From positions 284,348 through 348,347 of the forward strand of contig PUQB01000245.1 in NCBI GenBank assembly GCA_003024785.1: a DNA stretch of 64,000 nt, in the 5' to 3' direction. Below the pieces are notes generated by a model. That model saw only the letters and a program-made list of their open reading frames with translations, was not told the DNA's origin and searched no databases. Made by a program: the position numbers and the translations under genes. Shown in pieces: positions 28,319 to 41,241 of this stretch. Position 1 is the stretch's first letter. Each line of letters starts with the position of its first letter. Origin of the DNA: Selaginella tamariscina. Its lineage: Eukaryota > Streptophyta > Lycopodiopsida > Selaginellales > Selaginellaceae.

Positions 28319-28752
28319 TCAACGAGCTTCGTACTGCACAACTGCAATAAGAAGCCCAAAAATAAATTCATAGGTACATGTGTGTTTTTGTGTGTAAGAC
28401 ATAAGAACTCACCTCTTCTTGTCCTCTTCTTGTAAAGAATGCGGTAACCACACTCCCTGCATTGTATCACATCTCCTGGCTTCAAAGCATTGTCCGTTCC
28501 ACAATCTGCATAATATACACAATTATATATATATATATATATATATATGCATGTGTTCCCTTAACATACTAATTACTACTTAAGCCCCAAAATTTCCCCA
28601 ATCCAGACACACAAACACCAAAAACCCCAGATCACGTACGCAGCCGCGCACACACGCGTGCGTGTACCTCCACACATATAGGTGACTGGCTCAAGCGGCG
28701 GAGGCGCTTGGAAATTGGTGGCGCCGCCTCCTGCTCCTCCATTGTTATCCAT
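28319..28752 (-). CDS. RPB12: RNA polymerase I/II/III subunit RPABC4 (RPB12)
   Basis: Three exons, 28752-28668, 28505-28413 and 28341-28319, join in frame to 66 residues plus stop. After a short Gly/Pro-rich leader comes the zinc ribbon: YMCGDCG (first CxxC), [10 protein letters not shown] and [17 protein letters not shown] (second CxxC). The C-terminus is VVQYEAR, as in plant RPB12. This small subunit is shared by the three nuclear RNA polymerases and helps bridge the RPB2/RPB3 interface. There are no frame errors. The sequence GCCCTAAACC just upstream is a telo-box-like leader. The gene is short because the family is short. Confidence 0.95.
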
Positions 28753-29335
28753 TTCTATTGGAAAGCCCTAAACCTAAACAGAGCCCTAAAACTAAATATA
28801 TACAAACTAAAATGCCATACGAATATTCCTCGAATATGCTTTTAAAGAGTTTTTTTTTTAAAATTTAAAATTTAAAAAAATATGTATTAACCAGATAAAA
28901 ACATGTATATTTATCTATATCAAAAATATCTAAACAACATTATTTAATAATGATATTGTAAGCAATCGAAAAGTAAAGTACTATATATATATATAGACAC
29001 ACACACACACACGTAGTTAATAATAATTTTCTAAGTTAATTAAAAGACATAGACATATTAATTTTTTCCTCAACAACATACTAAATGTATGTATATATCT
29101 AATTTCCTTGCATATTTCATTTGTCATAAATATACTAAATCACTAATATAAAATATATTCTAAATTTATATTTATAATACGAGTGTTTATGTTTTCTAAC
29201 ACATTTTAAAAACTCTATATTAAATATTAAACAATGTCAAATAGATTTCTAAATCAAGTGATAAACAATAAATTACTAAACAAATATGTTTGTGTATAAA
29301 TATTTAGAACTCCCTTCTGCTCTTCAACACGGGCG
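28753..29335. other. AT-rich spacer
   Basis: Upstream side of RPB12. AT-rich, with an (AT)n/(AC)n run at about 28983-29010. Nothing coding seen. Confidence 0.5.
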
Positions 29336-29534
29336 CAGAGAGAGAGAGAGAGGAGAGGGAGAGAGAGAGAGAGAGGGAGAGAGAGAGAGGGAGAGAGAGA
29401 GAGAGGGAGAGAGAGGGGGAGAGGAGAGGAGAGGAGGGGAGGGAGAGGGAGAGGGAGAGGGGGAGAGGAGAGGGAGAGGGAGAGGAGAGGAAGAGAAGAG
29501 AGGAAGAGAAAGAGAAGAGAGAGAGAAAGAGAGG

Positions 29535-29582
<48 letters not shown>

Positions 29583-29600
29583 GAGAGAGAGAGGGAGAAT
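29336..29600 (+). repeat. 265-base GA/GGA polypurine tract
   Basis: Almost uninterrupted purines on the plus strand: (GA)n with interspersed GGA, GGGA and GAAGA units, and essentially no pyrimidines. The open frame across it is pure Arg/Glu/Gly repeat and is not a gene. It ends about ten bases beyond the stop codon of CCDC39. Mirror-symmetric GA tracts of this kind can adopt triplex (H-DNA) structure. Confidence 0.9.
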
Positions 29601-29609
29601 GCTTAATAT

Positions 29610-32600
29610 CTATGATGGAAACTCCATAGTGACAACACTACCACTCCTAGAGCTTCTAGCAGAAGCAGGAATTCCAGCTGAGGAGGCGAACATGGAACCC
29701 CTGCTTGACATCATAGACGCCCTCATAGATCCATACACGCTCGAGGACTTCACACTCGAAGTATTTGAAGGCATCATGAAACCTGCGCATACACACCTTA
29801 TATATTATGTGTGTATCCTTCACACACACAACCACACACAGTAAAGACATACACAATCTGATATATATGTGTATAGACAAACATTCTGTCTTACAAACAC
29901 ACGCACGCACCTGCGTCAACCACACGCTCTCGTATGATGTGGCCAATGTCTGGATTCTCCTGAATCACTGCCTTGAGCTTATATAAGACATCTGTTATTG
30001 TCTCCCGTGCTTCAGCTAGTTGCATCTCCTTCGCAATCCGCTCTGCATCTTCATCTCTGCAAAAACAGCGTGTGTGTGAGAGAGAGAGAGAAGAGAATCG
30101 TCTATATATGTGCATACACACACGCACCCATATGAATCCTTGAGTTTGGAAGCCAGTCTTTCGAATCGAACAGTGGCACGGCGTTGTTTACGTGTGTTCT
30201 GCATTTTCCTTCTCAGCAGTATCCACTTGTATTTCCAAGTCTCTTAAAGTCTGAAGGACACCAAGTCTCTCTTCCTCCACATTTGCCAGCCTTTGTTGAC
30301 TCTCCTCCAACTCCTAATAATACACACATATACATACACGCATACATATTTGTCTGTGTGTATGCGTGCGTTTACATGTTATATAACTTACTTTTGTGAG
30401 GGATTGCTCCTCGGCTTCCTTGTTATGCAATCGGTCCATAGCTTGTTCAAGGACGACTCTAAGATGTGCTTGCTCGCTCTCCAGCTTCAATGTGTTTGCT
30501 GTTTTATGGCTGTTTCTGTACAGGTTGTTTGCGTGCTTTACATCATCAAACGCTGTCTCTAGTGAAGAAACATCCGCTTGCACCTATACGTTTCAGCACG
30601 CGCACGCACACACAACCTCCTTAAGCATACGTGTGTGTGTGTGTTTGTGTGTTGTGTGTGTGTGTTGTGTGTGTGATATACTAAGCATGATAAGGGTATT
30701 AAGTTTACAAAGGCAAAAAGTTTGATCACACACACACACACACACACACAACTAACCAACCAACCTGTTTCACTTCTTGTTCAAGTCGATAGCCCTCTCG
30801 TTGTATCTCTTCTCGTTCCTGAGCTGCTTTAATTATATAATAATTTGGTGACCTGTCTTGCCCTTCTTCTATTCTCACCCTTGTTAATATGACTTCATAT
30901 TTTGCACGAAGCTGTAATTAAAAGTAAAAGAAAATAAATTATTACTTAATAATATCATATTTTATCATTAGTAATGCTGGAGGAATTATATACCTTATCT
31001 ACTGTGACTGCAAGTTTATTTCTTTGCATCATCATTAAGTGTAGATCTTCTTGTAAACTTTTTAATTCTGACACATGTCTTTCGTGCCTCATAGCAATCT
31101 CCCTCCTACACTCCTCCATACTCATTTCAAGCCGCTTTTTGGTATTTTCCATACCAAATACAGCATCTGTATTAATATATATATACATCCCTTACTGATT
31201 AATTAAATATACTAATATAGTATATTATTTAAAATCATAATATTGATTACATAATTCACTTCACCTGCATTCTTGTTTAATAATCCTTGGAGGCGGTTCA
31301 CTTCCATCTGTAAGAGGTCCCTGGAAAGCATCTTTTCTTCTTTTTCCTTCACGAGGTTCTGCGAATAGCCCCATGGTATATATAACATATTTATATACAT
31401 TTATTACATATTATAACTATATATAACTATACAATAAATAACTACAATTGATTATTCTTGTACATACCTTGAGACTGTGAAGGCCTGTTTCAGATTCCAA
31501 TGCAAGCTCGGCATTTTTCTCTTCAGCTTGTGAGAGCTTTCTCACTAAATCTTCATGCTTTCTAATTGCAGCCCTCCGATCATCAGTCGATTTTTTTAAC
31601 TGGAAATAATAGATATTAATAATTAAATAATATACAGATGCTTATTGTATTATGATATATAGTATCCTATTTAATTAAAAACACTTTATAACTTCTTATT
31701 AAATAATATAAATATTTTTAGTTTGTTATGTTGATCTTAGAAAACGTAATAACTATGTGATACATTAATGAATTTGATATTTGTATGAAAATATGCACCT
31801 GTTGTATAACAATAACTTCCTCTGAGTTTTTCTCAACAAGCTCCTGTTCAAGCTGTGCAATTTTAGCAGTAAACTCTCTAGCCTCAACATCACTTGTTTC
31901 ACCACCTGGGATAAACTTAACTTAATTAATTAGATAATTAATTATTACTATAATTAAGTACATAACAATATTAATAAATTTTCTTCACCTGCTCTTGCGA
32001 CTTTTCTTTCCAAACATTGTATTTGAAACTCAGCAGAATATAAAACTTCTTCTTGCTTAATCATGCTTGATTCTAGTTGATGAATCTGATTAGATAGCGA
32101 CTTAGCCTGCGATTTTGCACCATGTATCTCAAATAATATCCTTCTCTGTATACAAAAAGAAAATACGTTAGTACGTGAATACATACACACAACATGTGTG
32201 TATACACACACACGCACTTCTAAGGAAATTTTAGCCTTCAAAGTACAATACATAAGAAATTGTAACTACAGTCACTGCGTTCTACATCTTCCTCCCGCCT
32301 GTGTGTGTGCTGTGTGCATTATATTATTCTATAATACACTAAAGTAATAAATCTTTAATAATATCAATAAACAATGATTATATACGTAACTATGTAAGTA
32401 GTCATTTAGTATATATTAAATAATCACTACACAGTAGATACTAGACACCTACGTATGAAGATATATCGTATACAAAGTATTTGCTATCAATCATTGTAGA
32501 ATAAGTATTGCATTATTATTATATTATTCATAATAGAAATATAACATAAGTCATAACGGTAGTGTAGTACATTAAGTTGGAAGACACACTGCATATACAC

Positions 32601-35512
32601 TGCATATACATAAAGCATATATAATTATATAATTTATATAATTTACCTTTGGCTTTGATGTCGTTAAGTTTTTCTGACTCCTTAAAATGGCGTTCACGTA
32701 AATCAGCCACTTCTTTTCTAGCCACTTTTAGATTGATTTCTTCACTTGACAGTATTCTCTCAAGCTCGTGCCTCTTCTTATCCAAGGTATCTAAAAGCGT
32801 ATATTCATCCTCCACCTTCACCTTCAGGTCTGCCAGCTTTCTATCAACTGCTTCCAACTTTTGCCTTTTATTCGTAAGGTCCTGTGTAAATTAACAAAAT
32901 GTATAATTAAAGTTATAGTAGCATTTATATGTTATGCATATAGGTGAAATAGTCATATTAACATATAGCATTACTAGTTAATGTGCCAGTTGTGCGTATT
33001 AATTAGCTTACACATATCATTTGTGTGTGTGTGTTGCTATTCTAACTAATTTAGTTAAACTCACATCTTCTACTTGGGACTTCTTAGCTTTCTCACTAGC
33101 AAGATCATTTCGTGCACGAGTAACTCTAGACTTAAGCAAGTCAAGCTCTTCCTCAGCCTCTTTTGTGCTATAAAATACAGATATTAGATACATATAATAT
33201 ACATTATACATGTGTATGTATTATACATATGAATACATTTAAATGTTATAAGTATCAACATACCTAGCAATTCCACTCTTAAGTGTGTCTCGTAAGGTCA
33301 TTATATCCTCCTCCACCATCTCTATATTCCTGTCTAGCCCAAGCTGTAGCATCATAGTATGTTAATGCGTGCATGCACGTAGGGACACATATACACACAC
33401 GTATATAAACTGAGATAAACTGAGATGTACACAGGGGCACACACACACACACACACACAGCGTACATTACTGTCGATTTCTTTGTCGAGATTGGCAGACA
33501 AGGCATCTAGTTGTCTCTTTTTCTCACGAAGAGAAGCCTTGTTTATTGCGAACTCTTCAGCAGCCCTGTGAATACCCTCATCTCTTGCATGTATAGCTTC
33601 TATGGTTTCCTCCCACATTCGCACCAGTTTCTGCCTTTCTGCTTGTAAATCCCTGTATAAAACATCAATTATTATAAGTATCATCGTATTACATCAATTA
33701 ATCAGCTAAGTAAACGAAGTTAACGGTATAATCTTTATTACTTTGATTAGCTTGATATATCCTTATTACATTATGTAAATTGACTTAATGCGTTAATACT
33801 TACTTAAACACTTCTGCAGTCCGATTGAGCTGGATTTGTGCACTCTGTGTCTCGGTAACCTCGTCATCAAGCTGCTGTTGAAGATTATATAGAGTCGAAG
33901 AAGCCTTTTCAGATTCCAGGTAAAGTTCTCTCAGCTTGGAGTTATCAGTCTTTGTGTAGCTCTCCAATGCAATGTTATCTTCGTCCTTCTGTCTAGCTGC
34001 TTGCATCCATTGATCAAGCTCTTCCTGCTCTCCACCTAGCCACAGTATAGTAAGTATGCATGTGTTTATACACCTGTACAGTCTACATGCGTGCAACTGT
34101 AACACAACAATATGTGTATATGTGTGTTGCTTACATGCCCATATACGCACGCAAACATGTATATAAAATCCATGTATAAACTCCACACAGATATACAATT
34201 TGATACATATGTAGAGATATAGTGAGATTTGAAGGGTGTGAAGGAAGCAAACTGTATATACGCACAATATATAAACCACTCAAAATATGTATCTCTGTAA
34301 GTTTACATAATATAAATACTATTTTGATGCTTGTGTATGTAGAGGTAATGTGTGCATATGCCCACACAATATACAATGCTGCCTGTGTGTGTATGAGAGA
34401 GAGAGATAGACATGCATATATTTATAAACTATCTAAACTTAGCAGATAATACATAGACATGTGCTAGCTATATGCATGTCTATGCACATTGAATTGTATA
34501 CTTATATGCAGCAATCAACAGTTTTGACATATACATTAAGTATATATAAGCATACATAAGTAAGAGACCAACCTGATTCCATTGCATTAAGAGCCGAAAC
34601 TCCTCCATCTTCTCTGTCCTACTGTTGATAGCAGCTTTAATATTCCTCATACGGTCGTTAAGTTCCTCTGAGTTTTTCTCAATCTTATGAATCTCCCTCT
34701 GCCACAGAACACGCAAACCATACATATTACACACAAAATACAAGTGCATGCGCGCGTGTGCACACACACATGTAAAAACCTGTAGCCTTCGAGCTTCCAT
34801 TTCGGAGATTTTCTTCAAGTTTTCCTCCGTGGAGACTTCTCTTCTCTTTGTATCTGCTCTTAACTGCGTGAATGTGATCTCCTGCTTCACCCTCTTCATG
34901 TGTTCCCTCATCATATCAGCCCGCTCATCTTGTTCTTCCACAGTTTCCTGTTAGTCTTTCCATATATTCATATCATTCACATATGTTACACACACACATG
35001 CATACCTCCACATCACGAAGATCCTTTTCAGCACGAAGAACCTCCTCATTGAGAGCATTCACTTCATCACTGGCAAACTTTGGGAGGAAAGAGAGATCCA
35101 CAAGCCCGCCAGGGAGCTCCTGCTTCAGCCCTAGATCCGCCACTAACTTCTTCATCTTGGACATCCTCCTCTTTGCCAATCCCCTGTTCTCCTCGTGCTG
35201 TTCCTGGGTCCTGCTAGGCTCACCTTCATGTTCTTCAAACCTGGTCTGTTGCTGGTGCTCCTGTGGCGGAGTCGTCCACCGTACTGCACATCCTCCACGC
35301 TCTCCTTCGTCTTCATCCTGGTGCTCCTCTACTTGAGGAGATTGTTGTTGGGACGAAGAATGCGCGGTCGGATTTGCAGAATCCGTTGTCGCTGCCGGTG
35401 AAGATTGCCGTGCCGATGAAGAATGTGGAGTCGGCTCTGATGAATGCGTACCTGGGATGGATGAATCCGCTGCCTGATCGCTCCCATATGTCCTCTGCTC
35501 TTCGTCCGCCAT
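29610..35512 (-). CDS. CCDC39: CCDC39/FAP59, ciliary 96-nm ruler coiled-coil protein
   Basis: About 18 exons run from ATG 35512 to the stop at 29612-29610, including 35512-35006, 34947-34782, about 34698-34573, 34036-33806, 33652-33470, 33171-33068, 32882-32650, 32147-31989, 31600-31470, 30913-30762, 30582-30396 and 30060-29912. After an acidic low-complexity N-terminus (about 130 residues), the protein is coiled coil throughout. It keeps family landmarks: LSFLPKFASDEVNALNEEVL, LDQWMQAARQKDEDN, WEETIEAIHARDEGI, NYYIIKAAQEREEIQREGY, VIQENPDIGHIIRERV and a Ser-rich tail. CCDC39 with CCDC40 sets the 96-nm repeat of axonemes and docks inner dynein arms and the nexin-dynein complex. In a plant its use would be sperm flagella. 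One A is extra in a run near 30190. Some small exons (about 33330-33263, 32290-32220) are tentative. Confidence 0.9.
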
Positions 35513-36102
35513 TGCTCCCTGGGATCAACCCTAAAACAGGGAACTTTTGAAGCGTTTCTCAACAGAAGAAAAAACCTGACGGTCTCGATCAGCTTGATCG
35601 AACGGTATATGCTATATTTTTATGAACGTTTATATATACACATCTTACACATACGCTGTAATATAGTAATGAATATTCTGGGTCAACACCAATTATTTAT
35701 TGATTTGCAGACACCTTTGAATTGAAAAATCAACAGTAATTTATAATTAATTCGTATTTTTATATTCAGTTCCAAAACGCAACCAATTAAACATATCATA
35801 CAACTATTTAAAGAAGTTTTTCTATAGTAGTTTTTATTATTTAACACTTAATAAATGTCATTTTATTTAGTTCTGAATTAAATATATATTTTAATCATAT
35901 TCTATTTTAAAAATTAAAATACAATTTACGTATATACTCTTTCAAATTTCATTAGATAATTGCAACCATACACGTGTACACACATGAATCAACGGCATCC
36001 ACAAAGAGAGGCAAACCTAGAATCGACGGCTCTGGGTGCATGCCCGGTTAGTTTCTCAGAAATGTGTTTGAAGGTCAGGAAGAAAATGCGAGGTGAGGAG
36101 AG
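35513..36102. promoter_or_regulatory. Bidirectional spacer, CCDC39 / H+-ATPase
   Basis: 590 bases between two start codons facing apart. A TATATATAAAC-like box lies on the CCDC39 side at about 35625-35640. The H+-ATPase side has a CACGTGTACAC stretch at about 35971. Otherwise AT-rich. One gene is expected to be sperm-specific and the other general, so an insulating element might exist, but I see no specific signal. Confidence 0.4.
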
Positions 36103-39100
36103 ATGGCTGCAACAGTAGACAGGATGGAGGGCCGAGAGTTTTACCATGACGCCATCGACGACGATACGAGGACAGCAGATAGCAACGTGGCAAGCGGTGA
36201 GTTCTCCCACGACAACAGTGCAGATCTGGAGCACATACCACTAGAGGAGGTCTTTGAGAAGCTGAAATGCACACGGGATGGTTTGACATCCGTAGAGGCC
36301 GAGATCCGATTAAAACTCGTTGGGCCGAACAAGCTGGAGGAGAAGAAGGAGAATCTCCTTCTCAAGTTTCTAGGGTTCATGTGGAACCCGTTGTCATGGG
36401 TGATGGAGCTGGCTGCACTCATGGCGATAATACTGGCTAACGGCGAGCGGAAACCCCCGGACTGGCAGGACTTTGTGGGGATCGTTTGTCTATTGTTTAT
36501 CAACTCTACCGTGAGCTACATCGAAGAGCAGAATGCAGGTCAGGCTGCTGCTGCCCTAATGCAGGCACTGGCGCTCAAGTCCAAGGTTTTGCGAGATGGC
36601 AAGTACGAAGAGGAAGATGCAACTATACTTGTTCCAGGTGATATCATCACTATCAAGCTTGGGGATATCATACCAGCTGATTGCAGGCTTCTAGAGGGTG
36701 ATGATCCTCTCTCCAGTTGATCAATCTGCATTAACTGGAGAATCAGTTGCAGTCACCAAACGAACCGGAGACGAGGTCTTTTCAGGTTCGATATGTAAGC
36801 AGGGCGAGATCGAGTGCATAGTAATCGCAACTGGGTGAGTACATTCTTCGGGAAGGCTGCACACCTTGTGGATAGCACCAACAGAACCGGGCATTTCCAA
36901 AAGGTAAATGAACCCTAAGTATAAAACAATATAAATACTTGTTTGTTTTCTATACAGGTGCTTACGAGAATTGGGAGCTTCTGTATTTGTTCGATTGCAG
37001 CAGGGATGATCATAGAGATTATTGTTATGTATCCGGTACAGCATTGGAAGTATAGGGATGGTATAGATTCGTTGCTTGTGCTTCTTATTGGTGGGATACC
37101 AATTGCTATGCCCACTGTTTTATCTGTTACAATGGCTGTGGGATCACATGGACTTGCCAAACAGGGAGCTATTGTTAAGAGAATGACTGCCATCGAGGAG
37201 ATGGCTGGGATGGATATCCTCTGCTCGGACAAGACTGGCACCTTGACGCTGAATCGTCTGACTGTAGATAAGAACCTGATCGAGGTTTTTATTGACAAAG
37301 TTGATAAGGATATGGTTCTTCTCTACGCTGCAAGAGCCTCCCGTGTTGAGAATCAGGTATGGGATTCTATGGGATTTCATGAGATGTTAAACTTTGATTA
37401 ATGCAGGATGCAATTGACCTTGCCATTGTGAACATGCTTGGGACCCAAAAGAAGCAAGACAAGGCATACAGGAGATACATTTTATGCCATTCAACCCGAC
37501 AGACAAGCGGACAGCAATGACGTACATAGACGCCGATGGCAAGATGCATCGTGCCAGCAAGGGAGCTCCAGAGCAGATTCTTCAGCTGGCCCAGAACAAG
37601 GAGCAGATCCATCACAAGGTGCATGAGATCATTGACAAGTTTGCTGAGAGGGCTTGAGAACTCTAGCAGTTGCTACACAGGTACACACTTATACGATACT
37701 GGTAAAGTATTTGTTTGATCTATGTACCATGCAGGACGTCCCAGATGGGAACAAGGACAGTCCAGGTGGCCCATGGACAATGTTTGGGTTAGTACCACTG
37801 TTCGACCCACCGCGGCATGACACTGCAGATACAGTGAAGCGTGCTCTGGAGCGGTGTGAACGTGAAAATGATAACGGGAGACCAGCTTGCGATAGCAAAA
37901 GAAACGGGACGGAGGCTCGGAATGGGAACCAACATGTACCCAGTGAGTGCATTGTTGCCAGGCGGTGGGGGCGCGATCCCTTGTTAGCAAATGTAGATGA
38001 GGGCGAGCTCGTTGAACAGGCAGATGGATTTGCTGGTGTTTTCCCAGAGCACAAGTATAACATTGTTAAGAAGCTGCAGGAAGCCAAGCATATATGCGGA
38101 ATGACTGGGGATGGCGTGAACGATGCTCCCGCTTTGAAGCGTGCAGATATCGGTATAGCAGTTGCTGATGCAACGGATGCTGCTCGTAATGCTGCTGACA
38201 TTGTGTTGACGTTGCCTGGTAAGTTTATATACGCAACATGCAAAACCCTAAACCCGTTATGATGATGTGTTTTGCAGGGTTGAGCGTGATCATTCATGCA
38301 ATATTAACAGCAAGGTGTATATTCCAGCGAATGAAGAACTACACTATTATGCGATATCAATCACCATACGTTTGTTCTTGGCTTCCTTCTTATGGCACTC
38401 ATATGGAAGTTTAAGTTCTCTCCTTTCATGACTCTCATTATTGCCATTCTCAACGACGGCACCATTATGACCATTTCCAAGGTACGTGTACACACACGCA
38501 CGCACACGTGTAGAGTTAACATACTATGAACAGGATAGGGTAAACCTTCAATGGAACCAGACAGCTGGAAGCTACCGGAGCTATTTGTACTGGGGAGCTG
38601 CCTTGGAGCGTACCTAGCACTCATGTCAGTAATCTTCTCTGGCTTATAAACGACACACACTTCTTCCAGGACGTGTTCTCAGTCCACTCGATCCGAGGTA
38701 GCACAAATGAAGAGACTGCAGTTGTGTATCTGCAAGTAAGTGTGATAAGTCAAGCACTCATCTTTGTGACAAGATCAAAAAGTTTCTCGTTTCTGGAGAG
38801 GCCTGGAATCATGCTCATTGTGGCGTTTTTGATCGCCCAACTTGTTGCCACCCTCATTGCTGTGTACGCCGACTGGCCTTTTGCTGAGCTTAAAGGCTGT
38901 GGATGGGGCTGGGCAGGCATTGTTTGGATCTACAGGTGTGTGTGCGTGTGTGTATATACCTCTCTCTCTATCTCACGCACGCACGCACAATCTCTAAAAG
39001 GTGGTATTGTGCAGCATTGTATGGTATTTCCCATTGGATCTAATCAAGTTTTTAGTGAGATATATACTTAGTGGAGCAGCGTGGGATCTTCTTACAGAGA

Positions 39101-39284
39101 GGAAGATTGCATTCACAAGGCAGAAAAACTATGGGCGAGAAGCTAGGCAGGCGCAGTGGGCACTTATTTCTGGCCATGCAGCAGTTCCACAGACTCAGAG
39201 ACTGTCGTCGGGTGCTGCTGGTGCCACTGGCCCTGCTGACCTTGCTGAGAAGGCCATCAAGAGAGCTGAAATTGCAAGGTTGTG

Positions 39285-39318
<34 letters not shown>

Positions 39319-39485
39319 ATATATATATTATATTATATATATAATATATATATATAAACTAATAATTATACCCGTTTTTGTTATGCAGATTGAAAGACCT
39401 GCATGTAGTGAAAGCTCACGTTGAAGCAGTGGCGAAGTTGAAAGGGTTGGATGACCTAGCAGTTCAGCAGAACTATACAGTTTGA
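36103..39485 (+). CDS. Plasma-membrane H+-ATPase (P3A type)
   Basis: Eight or nine exons, from ATG 36103 to TGA 39483-39485: 36103-36903, 36959-37357, 37408 to about 37680, about 37735-38219, 38279 to about 38481, about 38533-38934, about 39015 to 39280 and 39389-39485. P-type landmarks are in order: [10 protein letters not shown], the actuator site [11 protein letters not shown], the membrane/catalytic junction [18 protein letters not shown], the phosphorylation site [59 protein letters not shown] and ILNDGTIM. The protein ends QQNYTV, the phospho-Thr 14-3-3 docking site of pT-type pumps. It exports protons and energises the plasma membrane. About ten single-base breaks occur (near 36717, 36835, 37445, 37655, 37858, 37975, 38345, 38375, 38545, 38640), several fitting a missing G. 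No internal domain is missing, so assembly error is likelier than decay. Confidence 0.93.
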
Positions 39486-39680
39486 TTTGTTTTGTATATG
39501 TTTGTATAGATAACTGTATATGCAGTAATGAAATGGTAAATCACCTAGTCAAGCAAGAGGTTACTTATTGACTTTAACTGGAAATGGAACCCACATGCTA
39601 CATGCATTGTTACTGAAAATGGACTCATTTTTCCAATATAAGACACCCTAGTTCACTCCAGGAAAACGATATGGCAAAAG

Positions 39681-40108
39681 ATGCACAAAATTGTACTACT
39701 AGTCGTGTTTTGTGCTTCTGGTTTGGGAGTTTGAACGGCCAGGATTGCAGTGATTGGTCCCAGCTAGCGGACTGCCAGGATGCAGCTAGTGATCCGAGCG
39801 CGTCTCCTTCCGCAGACTGCTGTAATAAGATCGCACGGTTCCAGTCCTCCCCTGACTGTCTCTGCAGTATGCTGCTGGCTGCACGCAGCGCTGCTGAACA
39901 AACAGGACTGTCTTTTAGCCTTCCGGCGGCACTCGCCATTCCCTCTAAATGTCATTATTCTGTACCACCTGGTTACACATGTGGAGGTTAGTAGTGCGTG
40001 TGTGTATGTACATATGTTAAGATACGTATAAGGGTGTATACATATACTGTGGGAATTCTCTAAGTAATCAGTTTTAAAAATGCAGGGCTATCCGTTCCAG
40101 GCAAATAG
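39681..40108 (+). CDS. Non-specific lipid-transfer-like protein 1
   Basis: The ATG at 39681 opens a signal peptide (MHKIVLLVVFCASG), then one frame shift at a G run (about 39727) leads into the mature part. The eight-cysteine pattern C...C...CC...CxC...C...C is complete (DC, ADC, DCC, CLC, SKC, YTC). An upstream ATG in the mature frame (39671) would give no signal peptide, so I prefer 39681. Exon 2 (40086-40108) adds only the last eight codons, ending VPGK. Family role: carries lipids or wax monomers at the cell surface. A second copy follows about 450 bases downstream. Confidence 0.82.
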
Positions 40109-40556
40109 AACCTTGGTAGCGAAAATAACTCGTGAGTTTGTAGACTTGTTAGTTAATAAGTAAGCATATGCCGTGAATCATGCTTAGAATATCCTTTCGA
40201 ATATTTTTAATTTGAAAATTTGATTTCACTGAAATGTTTTTATCTGATGTATCCATTATGTATATCTTACGATCATATAAGACACATATAAAAGAGTGTG
40301 TATACATGTGTGTGTGTGTAGTGTGAGAGAGAATATTCTTAGTTTGAATTTTAAAATTTGAATCACGGCTGTCTCCAAAAAGCGTCCACCGCGAGCTGTT
40401 TTCATGTGACGAGATGTGATTTTCTCAGCGCGCATATCACGAGCAATACCTCAGGCTATCGGTATAAAACCCGAAATATAAGCCATTTGAAAAAACACTC
40501 AATTTTAATATTATATATATATACATATACATACTGTTGTATATCAAATTATATAA

Positions 40557-40864
40557 ATGGGAAAGCTTGTTCTTGTTATTGCAATTGCTGTCCTTTGTAT
40601 TTCCCACTTGATGATGGATACACACGCTCAATCGTGTACGAACTATTTAACGCTCTCTCCGTGTGTGGCGGCGGTAACTGGATCTTCCCCGCCTTCTGCT
40701 GCGTGCTGTAACACGATCCAGAAGTACCGGACCAAGCCCGCCTGTCTTTGCCAGCTTGTCCTTGCCGGAAAGAAGCGCCCCCAGTCTTAACCTCGCCAAG
40801 GCTGTGCAGCTCCCAAGCGCTGCAACTATGTGCATACGTTCCCAGGAACTTCAGATGTGGAGGT

Positions 40865-40914
<50 letters not shown>

Positions 40915-41241
40915 ATTTGAATATGTTATCAAACTTTAGGCAATTGCGGTTTTTGAGTTTTGTGTTTGTCTTTGAGTTAGCGTAATAACCCACCACCACA
41001 CAAGCATATATATATGTGTGTGTGTGTGTGAGAAAGAGAGAGAGAGAGAGAGAGAGAGTACTATGTATACACTTCTACATAGTACTAACTATGTAAATTT
41101 CAACTATATACATACATTATACATATATGTATGTATATGAGTATGATATATGTGTGTGTGTGTTTTACTACGCGAAAAACTGATTTTGTGTATTGTTTTT
41201 GTTTTGTTTTTCCTACAGGGCTTCTTATTCCCCGAGCATAA
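40557..41241 (+). CDS. Non-specific lipid-transfer-like protein 2
   Basis: The ATG at 40557 starts a clear signal peptide (MGKLVLVIAIAVLCISHLMM ... HAQ). The eight-cysteine motif follows: QSC, SPC, ACC, CLC, then after two one-base shifts (C run at about 40777 and near 40820) the last two cysteines, ending FRCGG. Exon 1 is 40557-40862; exon 2 (41219-41241) encodes the final codons. The intron sits at the same place as in the neighbour, right after the last cysteine, so the two are tandem duplicates. The intron begins with a (CT)n(CA)n tract. Confidence 0.8.

Noticed and set aside
29286-29606. 106-codon plus-strand frame of Arg/Glu/Gly repeats
   Set aside because: It is simply the GA microsatellite read as codons.
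29599-29844. 81-codon plus-strand frame starting MLNIYDGNS
   Set aside because: Antisense of the last, Ser-rich exon of CCDC39, which fits the family and splice sites better.
36103-39485. H+-ATPase as a pseudogene
   Set aside because: All breaks are single-base and mostly in homopolymers, every catalytic motif and the C-terminal NYTV are conserved, and other genes in the window show the same kind of break. Sequencing error explains this better.
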